From: JBAZCO01 sp041654915
GTDB lineage: Bacteria; Bacillota; Clostridia; Christensenellales; DTU072
Length of the DNA: 13,166 nucleotides
Assembly (NCBI GenBank): GCA_041654915.1
Contig: JBAZCO010000043.1
Span: 1 to 13,166 of the forward strand
Direction of reading: 5' to 3'
The position numbers were made by a program, and so were the translations under genes. Every line of letters begins with the position of its first letter. Position 1 is the first letter of the stretch. Positions 6,824-11,987 of this stretch are shown here, piece after piece. The notes beneath the pieces were generated by a model, which did not search any database, was not told the origin of the DNA, and saw only the letters and a program-made list of their open reading frames with translations.

Positions 6824-6939
6824 GTTAAAACATAGGCGCAAAAATTAATTGCAGATAATTTGAAAAGTTAACGCTTGCGGTAACGGTGGTTTTTTAAGCG
6901 GCTACCACACTATATTAAAATTGCGCCCTATGTTTTAAC
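6824..6939 (+). ncRNA. Structured element copy 1 (candidate noncoding RNA or folded repeat)
   Basis: The outer stem GTTAAAACATAGGCGCAA (6824-6841) pairs with TTGCGCCCTATGTTTTAAC (6921-6939) with one bulged base. The core TTAACGCTTGCGGTAACGGT (6868-6887) is identical in copy 2 at 7137-7156. A second stem pairs TTA and TTGCAG (6845-6854, one bulged A) with the right-hand CTTGCGGTAA through several U-G pairs. A third small stem lies in 6885-6907, from GGT to ACC. The U-G pairs work only if the plus strand is the RNA; on the minus strand they would be A-C mismatches. No dedicated promoter is clear. Alternatives are a non-transcribed folded repeat or a miniature element with terminal inverted repeats, although no target-site duplication was seen. 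Confidence 0.45.
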
Positions 6940-7038
6940 AACTCTATAAGGGGGAAACTAACGGCTGAATGTTAACAAAGTAACGATAGAATTATGTTAT
7001 AACTTGATTATAAAAGGAAAATATGAGAAAGGAGGGTT

Positions 7039-7070
7039 ATTAGGGAACTAAAAAGCACAAGTTCCCTAAT
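7039..7070. repeat. Perfect 11-bp stem-loop between the two structured elements
   Basis: ATTAGGGAACT (7039-7049) pairs with AGTTCCCTAAT (7060-7070) around a 10-base loop. Just upstream is AAAGGAGGG (7028-7036), a strong Shine-Dalgarno-like string with no useful start codon after it. A six-codon frame (MRKEGY, 7023-7043) runs into the stem. The stem is not followed by a T-run. Confidence 0.55.
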
Positions 7071-7092
7071 TATATTAAAAGAAATCCATATT

Positions 7093-7209
7093 AAAAATAC
7101 GGAGCGCAAAAAAATTACCGCAAGCTGTCTTGAAAATTAACGCTTGCGGTAACGGTTGCTTTTTAAAGCGACTACCAATTTTTGTTTAACTTTGCGCTCC
7201 GTTTTTTTT
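7093..7209 (+). ncRNA. Structured element copy 2, ending in a U-rich tail
   Basis: The outer stem ACGGAGCGCAAA (7099-7110) pairs perfectly with TTTGCGCTCCGT (7191-7202). The flanking A-run and eight Ts (7202-7209) extend it and would form an intrinsic terminator on the plus strand. The second stem TTACCGCAAGC (7115-7125) pairs perfectly with GCTTGCGGTAA (7142-7152) around a 16-base loop. A third stem of GGT and GCTT pairs with AAGC and ACC within 7154-7176. The inner sequence aligns with copy 1, while the outer stem has different bases that still pair. The right arm overlaps the stop codon of the convergent gene at 7208. On the minus strand the stem is followed by ATTTTTAAT, so it may also end that gene's transcript. 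Confidence 0.5.
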
Positions 7210-7624
7210 ATAAAAAAGGGCGGAAGGCTTCCAAGTTGGCTTTGTAAAGGTTTTGTAGTTTGTCTATATAGGGGTCACGCTCGCCTTCATAGCGGTTTTC
7301 TATGCGGGATAGCCCGATTATTCCCATATTTACGCCTTGCATCATTATTTCGGCTATCTTAGAGGGGCTTTTGTCTTTGATTGTGCTTATTACTATTTCG
7401 CCCCAGACTTTTGCCTTATTTTTTAATGGCGAAGTCCTCAAATCGATATTTTCTTTTGCCCCTTCTTGCTCAAGCTCGTCCGAAATCGTTTGATAATCAC
7501 GCTTTTGGTTATTGAGAATGTTGATAAGAGGCCTGTCCTCGACATAGTTTTTTATTACTTCTATACTATCTACGCCCATTTGTGCGTTTTTGTACAGCTC
7601 TCTTATTACTTCCTTTTTATCCAT
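7208..7624 (-). CDS. Conserved hypothetical helical protein (DUF2383-like)
   Basis: This 138-residue protein has no signal peptide or membrane segment and looks all-helical. The N-terminal ELYKNAQMGVDSIEVI and the central KSPSKIAEIMMQGVNMGIIGLSRI resemble small four-helix-bundle proteins common in Clostridia, often annotated as DUF2383-like or hypothetical; this is from memory, not a search. Function is unknown. I start it at the ATG at 7624, one base after the TAG stop of the upstream 51-residue gene, rather than at the in-frame ATG at 7651, which would overlap that gene. Such spacing implies translational coupling. Its stop codon lies within the right arm of the structured element at 7093-7209. 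Its place after yabP-yabQ hints at expression in sporulation, which is inference. Confidence 0.75.
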   Translation of the reverse strand: MDKKEVIRELYKNAQMGVDSIEVIKNYVEDRPLINILNNQKRDYQTISDELEQEGAKENIDLRTSPLKNKAKVWGEIVISTIKDKSPSKIAEIMMQGVNMGIIGLSRIENRYEGERDPYIDKLQNLYKANLEAFRPFL

Positions 7625-7625
7625 A

Positions 7626-7781
7626 CTACTTACAGCCGTACTCATCTTCATCCGTATCTATCATCTTGTGATTTGCCTGCTCTTCTGTTTCGAACTCGTC
7701 ATAAGACGCCCGTTCGCTACAACAGCCACAACCCTTTGATAAACGATTCATATTGGATTTCTTCATTTTTTTGTTTTTCAT
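7626..7781 (-). CDS. Small cysteine-containing protein, 51 residues, unknown function
   Basis: The product begins MKNKKMKKSNMNRLSKGCGC, so the first 17 residues are strongly basic. The second half is acidic (YDEFETEEQ, IDTDEDEYG). Cysteines sit at 18, 20, 21 and 50 (CGCC near the middle, CK at the end), which could bind metal or form disulfides. GAGGT lies about 5 bases before the ATG, a good ribosome binding site. The stop is one base before the ATG of the next gene, so the two are probably translated together. It follows yabQ by 71 bases on the same strand, possibly within the sporulation transcript. I do not recognise a family. Support comes from the binding site, the coupled downstream gene and the non-random composition. 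A spore-coat or regulatory peptide is speculation. Confidence 0.6.
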   Translation of the reverse strand: MKNKKMKKSNMNRLSKGCGCCSERASYDEFETEEQANHKMIDTDEDEYGCK

Positions 7782-7852
7782 TATTTACCTCTCTTTGTTA
7801 TACATGGGAAAGCCTTTTAGCCAAATCAAGACCAAAGGCATCCAATTTTTTG

Positions 7853-8335
7853 TTAGCCCTTGGTGGTGCGTGTTGACTTAGACTTTTGAGCCCTTTCTGT
7901 ACCTTGCTGTTTGTTCTGTTGCTTGTTTTGCTGGTTTCCCTGCTGGTTATTTTGTGTTTGATTGTTCTGATTGTTTTTTTGGTTTGCCATTATTTCCTCC
8001 TTTATGGTGTCGTTAGTATTTGTCTGTTGAGAAGATTTATACAGGTGCTTGATAAAAAAAACAAACTTTCTAATTGGCTGCCTTATAGTAAGGCGTGCCG
8101 CAACCCCTCCGCACACAAAACAAAGCAAGGTAAAGTACTTAATTTTGCCCAAAAATAAAAAGTGTGAAATTGCGACAAATAACACCGCCGCTAATATTGC
8201 AAAGATTGCATCGGTTATATGCGAAACCACCCCAAACTTAGCAGGGCGCAATGCTCGAACAAGCTCGTAAACAAGATATGCCAAAAAACCGCCCATAATA
8301 AAGATTAGGACGGCATAAATTTCCTCTCCTCTCAC
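7853..8335 (-). CDS. yabQ: Spore cortex biosynthesis protein YabQ, with a Gln/Asn-rich tail
   Basis: The 160-residue membrane protein matches YabQ in gene context and topology. There are hydrophobic segments at about residues 6-25, 42-62 and 66-80, then basic RQPIRKFVFFIKHLYK. In Bacillus, YabQ sits in the membrane around the forespore and is needed for cortex formation. The GTG start at 8335 overlaps the yabP stop as GTGA, typical of translational coupling; no separate ribosome binding site is obvious. Residues 116-160 form an unusual Gln/Asn-rich tail (MANQKNNQNNQTQNNQQ then basic), quite unlike the membrane part. That tail begins at an in-frame ATG with its own strong ribosome binding site and may be made separately. 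Sequence identity of YabQ is weakly conserved, so the name relies largely on adjacency to yabP. Confidence 0.82.
   Translation of the reverse strand: MRGEEIYAVLIFIMGGFLAYLVYELVRALRPAKFGVVSHITDAIFAILAAVLFVAISHFLFLGKIKYFTLLCFVCGGVAARLTIRQPIRKFVFFIKHLYKSSQQTNTNDTIKEEIMANQKNNQNNQTQNNQQGNQQNKQQNKQQGTERAQKSKSTRTTKG
7988..8001 (-). promoter_or_regulatory. Strong internal ribosome binding site and ATG inside yabQ
   Basis: On the minus strand, AAAGGAGG is followed by 5 bases and ATG (7990-7988), in frame with yabQ. It is the best ribosome binding site in this cluster. Use of this ATG would give a 45-residue protein, MANQKNNQNN to RTTKG, ending at 7853, identical to the YabQ tail. It suggests either a second in-frame product or a small gene fused to yabQ by loss of a stop codon. 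Confidence 0.5.
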
Positions 8336-8598
8336 TTAAACAGTCTTTTTAACATAGGTTCTTTTGTGCCGCCGCCGTTATATGCAATACTCTCCGCAGT
8401 TCCGCTTATTTTTACAAACCCGCTCTTTAAGTTAAGTTCGGATACGGTAAGCTCTCTGCCCTTTATTACCATACCGTTATTTTCTAAAATAAGACTAACT
8501 TCCCGCTCCTCAAAGCTCTTTACATCCTTAACTCCCGTCAAGGTGATTGTTCCGCCAGCGTAGTTTAGCGTATGCCCTTTGTAAACATTTTCTTCCAT
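8332..8598 (-). CDS. yabP: Sporulation protein YabP
   Basis: The 88-residue protein has the YabP/YqfC family pattern: HTLNYAGGTITLTGVKDVKSFEEREVSL near the start, a beta-rich middle with MVIKGRELTVSELNLKSGFVKISG, and SIAYNG near the end. YabP acts in the mother cell during spore coat and cortex assembly. AGAGG lies about 6-7 bases before the ATG at 8598. The gene overlaps yabQ by four bases, as in many spore formers. In Bacillus these genes depend on sigma-E. The upstream DNA is AT-rich and overlaps the divergent acyltransferase promoter. I see only a weak sigma-E-like pattern there (TATATT and CAATATAAT), too poor to call. Confidence in the family is high because the TLTGVKDV core is distinctive. 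Confidence 0.92.
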   Translation of the reverse strand: MEENVYKGHTLNYAGGTITLTGVKDVKSFEEREVSLILENNGMVIKGRELTVSELNLKSGFVKISGTAESIAYNGGGTKEPMLKRLFK

Positions 8599-8630
8599 AT
8601 TCTACCTCTTTTATTATTATATTGTTATCA

Positions 8631-8659
8631 TTGACTAATATAACTTATTAAAGTATAAT
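8631..8659 (+). promoter_or_regulatory. Sigma-A promoter for the acyltransferase gene
   Basis: TTGACT (8631-8636), 17 bases, then a perfect TATAAT (8654-8659). This is the best promoter match in the window. The predicted transcript start near 8666 lies after the in-frame TTG at 8663, which rules that codon out as the start for this promoter. Confidence 0.8.
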
Positions 8660-8686
8660 TAATTGATTACTAAACGAGGAGTTTTT

Positions 8687-10003
8687 GTGATAAAAAAGGA
8701 CTTAACGCTGGATAAATGGTACAGAATGGACAATTCTGCGGTAATATACCCTATGAGTATAACCCCCGCAACCCAAAGCCTGTTCCGACTTACGGCAGAG
8801 TTAAAATCGCATATTGATGAGGAGCTTTTGCAAGCCGCCGTCATAAACATTTTGCCCCGATTCCCCTCTTTTAAAGTGCAGCTTAGGAGCGGTTTTTTCC
8901 GCTATTATTTTGACGATAATGAACACAAACCCTTGGTCTTTCGTGACAACGGGATACTCCACCAAAAGATAAACTTTTCCCAAAACAACCATTTTTTATT
9001 TAGGATTTGTTATTTCAAAAGAAAGATTTCAGCCGACTTTTTTCACGCATTATGTGACGGCAGCGGTGCAATGGAATTTATGAAAGCGCTGGTTTTTCAA
9101 TATCTTCGAGAAACAGGGATTGCGCTCTTGCCAGACGAAAAAATTAAGCTTGCCGAAGATGAGCCGCTAGTTGAGGAACAGGAGGACTCCTTTGTAAAAC
9201 ACGCAAAAAAACTCCGTATATCCAGCGGGGCAATTGCAAGGCTTGCCGGCACAACCGCCGTGCAGATTAGGGGAAAAAAGTTTAGAGGGTTGGGCTACGG
9301 GTTAATACAAGGCAATCTTATTGCGGAGGAACTAGCCGCTCTTTCAAAAAAATATAAATGCTCGGTGACCGTTCTTGTTGCCGCAAACGCACTGCTTTCG
9401 GTTGCCGAAACACTTCCTCAAGGTAACCATAAGCACGATTTGGTGGTGATGATTCCTGTTGACCTTAGGCGGTTTTTTAAAAGCTCTACGCTAAACAACT
9501 TTACCACGGTTGTGCGGTGTTCGGTAAACCCAAACCGCTTGCCGCTAACTTTAAGGGATTATTGCAGGCATATTCAGGAGCAGTTAAAGGCACAGCTAGA
9601 CAAGGAAGGCTTGGAAGAAAAACTAAGTCTTGCCACCGTTATGGGGCTTAAATGGTATATGAAGATTATGCCGCTTGCGCTCAAGTCCTTTTTTATCAAA
9701 TTGGGAAAATTGCTCAGCGGAGAGACTAAGCAAACTATGATAGTATCTAACCTTGGCATCGCCACTATGCCGGACGGCACAGAGGAATATTTGGACAGCT
9801 TTGCATTCAACCCAAATGTGTCATTCAAAGCGCCAAAAAACATTGGTTTGGTTAGCTATGAGGGAAAGACAACAATCTCTTTCACCCGTGCAATTGTGTC
9901 CACAGAAATTGAGCGGCGATTTTTTACCAGACTTTCCAAAGAGGGCTTGTCGGTTGAAATTATCAGCAATCTGCGTGAAGTAAGCGCTAACTTTATGCCA
10001 TAG
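8687..10003 (+). CDS. HxxxDG-motif acyltransferase, alcohol acetyltransferase/condensation-like
   Basis: The 438-residue protein belongs to the acyltransferase superfamily that includes alcohol acetyltransferases and peptide-synthetase condensation domains. The active-site motif HALCDG (residues 120-125) follows ISADFF and matches HxxxDG, whose histidine is the general base. The N-terminal WYRMDNSAVIYP and LPRFPSFKVQLRSGFFRYYF are typical of the Clostridia alcohol-acetyltransferase group, and TMIVSNLG near residue 355 fits the second-half core. It probably moves an acyl group from CoA or a carrier to an alcohol or amine. The substrate is unknown and no carrier protein lies nearby. The GTG at 8687 is preferred because GAGGAG lies 5 bases upstream. 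It is divergent from yabP and ends before a bidirectional terminator. Confidence 0.8.
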   Translation: MIKKDLTLDKWYRMDNSAVIYPMSITPATQSLFRLTAELKSHIDEELLQAAVINILPRFPSFKVQLRSGFFRYYFDDNEHKPLVFRDNGILHQKINFSQNNHFLFRICYFKRKISADFFHALCDGSGAMEFMKALVFQYLRETGIALLPDEKIKLAEDEPLVEEQEDSFVKHAKKLRISSGAIARLAGTTAVQIRGKKFRGLGYGLIQGNLIAEELAALSKKYKCSVTVLVAANALLSVAETLPQGNHKHDLVVMIPVDLRRFFKSSTLNNFTTVVRCSVNPNRLPLTLRDYCRHIQEQLKAQLDKEGLEEKLSLATVMGLKWYMKIMPLALKSFFIKLGKLLSGETKQTMIVSNLGIATMPDGTEEYLDSFAFNPNVSFKAPKNIGLVSYEGKTTISFTRAIVSTEIERRFFTRLSKEGLSVEIISNLREVSANFMP

Positions 10004-10038
10004 GGGTTTTTTAAAGCAACAAGAGCTTCACTTTAACC

Positions 10039-10068
10039 AAAAGCCGCTTTTTTTAAAAAGCGGCTTTT
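10039..10068. terminator. Bidirectional intrinsic terminator
   Basis: AAAAGCCGCTTTTT (10039-10052) pairs perfectly with AAAAAGCGGCTTTT (10055-10068). The GC core is flanked by A and T tracts on both sides, so it works in either direction. It lies between the convergent acyltransferase and mnmG genes. Confidence 0.85.
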
Positions 10069-10107
10069 AAATGGATTTATTCTATTTGGCTGTTTTTTAG
10101 TAAATTG

Positions 10108-11982
10108 CTATAGGGGCTTGTTTTTGTTTGATTGGCTCTTTCTTATATGCAGCATAAGCACCGTTATATCTGCCGGGCTTACCCCGCTTATCCGTGAGGC
10201 TTGCGCTAAAGTTAGCGGCTTAATCTTATCAAACTTTTGCCTTGCCTCAAGCCGCAATCCGTCTATATTGAGATAGTCAATATCGGGAGAAAGAGGCACT
10301 TCCTCCATTTTTACCGCCTCGGCTATCGCCCTCTGTTGTTTGGCAAGATAACCTTCGTATTTGATTTCTGTTTCTAAATATTTTAATTCCTCTTTGGGAA
10401 CATCCTTAAATTCCTCCAAAAACTCGCTCAATAGTTCCGCTGTGATGCGTGGTCTTTTAAGAAAATCCCTTGCCTTTATGCCGCTTGAAGGCAGCGGCTC
10501 TCCCGCTTTTTCGCATAGTGCGCTAAGTCGTTCGGGGGAATAGGCTCTATCTAGCAAGGTGTTTAGTTTGGCTATTTTCGCCTTTCTCGCTTGATAAAGC
10601 GCTTGGCGCTCCTCTCCCGCTAGCCCCAACTTTACCCCTAAATCTCCCAACCTAATATCCGCATTGTCTTGACGCAAATGCAAGCGATGCTCCGCCCTAG
10701 ATGTCATCATACGATACGGCTCGTTAGTGCCTTTTGTTACAAGGTCATCAATAAGCACGCCTATATACGCCTCATCCCGCCTTAATATTGTGCCTTGTTT
10801 CCCCTCCAAAAACCGTGCCGCATTTATGCCGGCAATCAGTCCTTGCCCTGCAGCCTCCTCATATCCGCTACTGCCGTTTATCTGCCCTGCTGCAAACAGC
10901 CCTTTAAAACCCTTTATCTCCAATGTCGCAAGCATTGTGAGCGGGTCTATGCAATCATATTCAATTGCATAGCCATAACGGGTTATTTGTGCGTTTTCCA
11001 AACCCCTAATCGTTTTCATCATACTTTCTTGCACATCAAACGGCATAGAAGTAGACAGCCCTTGCACATACATTTCCTCGGTATCTGCGCCTTCCGGCTC
11101 AATAAATATTTGGTGGCGCTCCTTGTCCTTAAACCGCACAACTTTGTCCTCCACCGAAGGGCAATAGCGAGGTCCTGCCCCCGATATGCCGCCATTATAT
11201 ATGGGCGCTCTGTCAAGGTTGGCAAATATGATTTTGTGTGTTTGCTCATTGGTGTATGTTAGATAACAAAGGGCATCGTTGCGAACTTCGCCTTTTGTTA
11301 AAAGACTAAACTTTGGGATACCTTTATCGCCATATTGAGGCTCTGTTTTGCTAAAATCTACGCTTGAGCGCAATACTCTGGGGGGAGTGCCTGTCTTAAA
11401 CCGCCTAAGTTTTAGCCCGTTTTTTTCCAAGCTTTCCGCAAGGCTTTCGCTTCGCATCAACCCCGACGGTCCAACGGTTTTTGTGTACTCGCCTATGATA
11501 ACTTTTGCATTTAAAAACACGCCCGTTGCCAAAATAACAACGGGGGCAAAATAGCTGTCGCCAAGTGCGGTTTTTATCCCCTTTACCGTTTTGCCGTCAA
11601 ACAATATCTCTGCCGCCTCCGCCTCCAAAAGCGTAAGGTTTGGTGTTTTTTCTAGCCGCTCTTTTACCAATCGGTGGTACAAGTTTTTGTCCACTTGCGC
11701 CCGCAAGCTATGCACAGCAGGTCCGTTGCCAAGGTTTAGCATTCTTGTTTGAATGGTCGCTTTGTCGGCAAGCTCGCCCATTATTCCGCCAAGGGCATCA
11801 ATTTCTCGCACTAAATGCCCCTTTGCCGTGCCGCCTATGTTGGGATTGCATGCCATAAATGCAACCGAATCAAGCGACATTGTCATAATAAGCGTGTCCT
11901 TACCCAAAGTGGCAAGGGCGTGTGCCGCCTCTGCGCCTGCGTGACCCGCTCCTATAATAATTGCATCAAATTTCTTTTTCAT
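10108..11982 (-). CDS. mnmG: tRNA uridine-5-carboxymethylaminomethyl modification enzyme MnmG (GidA)
   Basis: This 624-residue FAD- and NADH-dependent enzyme works with MnmE to place a (carboxymethyl)aminomethyl group on C5 of the wobble uridine of certain tRNAs. The N-terminal FAD-binding GAGHAGAEAA (residues 11-20) is followed by CNPNIGGTAKGH (45-56). PRYCPSVEDKVVRF (271-284) holds the conserved catalytic-type cysteine (Cys274). QINGSSGYEEAAGQG (367-381) and MMTSRAEHRLHLRQDNAD (425-442) are further signatures. The C-terminal ISGVSPADI belongs to the MnmE/tRNA-interacting helical domain. The frame opens at a TTG at 12003 inside mnmE. The ATG at 11982, five bases after the mnmE stop, fits the family start MKKKFDAIIIGAG better. 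The ribosome binding site is weak (GAGAA), so coupling to mnmE is likely. rsmG does not follow, unlike the common gene order. Confidence 0.96.
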   Translation of the reverse strand: MKKKFDAIIIGAGHAGAEAAHALATLGKDTLIMTMSLDSVAFMACNPNIGGTAKGHLVREIDALGGIMGELADKATIQTRMLNLGNGPAVHSLRAQVDKNLYHRLVKERLEKTPNLTLLEAEAAEILFDGKTVKGIKTALGDSYFAPVVILATGVFLNAKVIIGEYTKTVGPSGLMRSESLAESLEKNGLKLRRFKTGTPPRVLRSSVDFSKTEPQYGDKGIPKFSLLTKGEVRNDALCYLTYTNEQTHKIIFANLDRAPIYNGGISGAGPRYCPSVEDKVVRFKDKERHQIFIEPEGADTEEMYVQGLSTSMPFDVQESMMKTIRGLENAQITRYGYAIEYDCIDPLTMLATLEIKGFKGLFAAGQINGSSGYEEAAGQGLIAGINAARFLEGKQGTILRRDEAYIGVLIDDLVTKGTNEPYRMMTSRAEHRLHLRQDNADIRLGDLGVKLGLAGEERQALYQARKAKIAKLNTLLDRAYSPERLSALCEKAGEPLPSSGIKARDFLKRPRITAELLSEFLEEFKDVPKEELKYLETEIKYEGYLAKQQRAIAEAVKMEEVPLSPDIDYLNIDGLRLEARQKFDKIKPLTLAQASRISGVSPADITVLMLHIRKSQSNKNKPL

Positions 11983-11987
11983 ATTCT

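Larger units (their letters stand above)
5650..7207. other. Long hairpin-rich intergenic region without a convincing protein gene
   Basis: About 1.55 kb separates gltX from the convergent gene ending at 7208. Open frames here are short, lack family motifs and good ribosome binding sites, and run across near-perfect inverted repeats, so I do not call them genes. The left part (5650-6020) has weak stems and a diverged direct repeat. The middle (6020-6510) has six or more strong stems. The right part (6690-7209) has a three-way-junction-like fold and two related elements of about 116 bp. Recurring words include GGGGGAAAC (6476, 6950) and its complement GTTTCCCCC (6494, 6588), and GATAGCGAA (6101, 6393). 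This looks like an accumulation of folded intergenic repeats and/or noncoding RNA genes. No transposase or other protein remnant was recognised. Confidence 0.7.

Noticed and set aside
7023..7043. Six-codon frame MRKEGY with nearby AAAGGAGGG
   Set aside because: Too short to support as a gene. The strong Shine-Dalgarno-like string has no start codon at proper spacing after it.
6824..7209. Retron RNA, integron attC sites or CRISPR repeats
   Set aside because: No reverse transcriptase, integrase or cas gene is in the window. There are only two copies with diverged flanks and no regular spacers, and the attC consensus ends are absent.
7466..7876. Plus-strand frame opposite the small genes
   Set aside because: Antisense to three better-supported minus-strand frames, with no motif or ribosome binding site.
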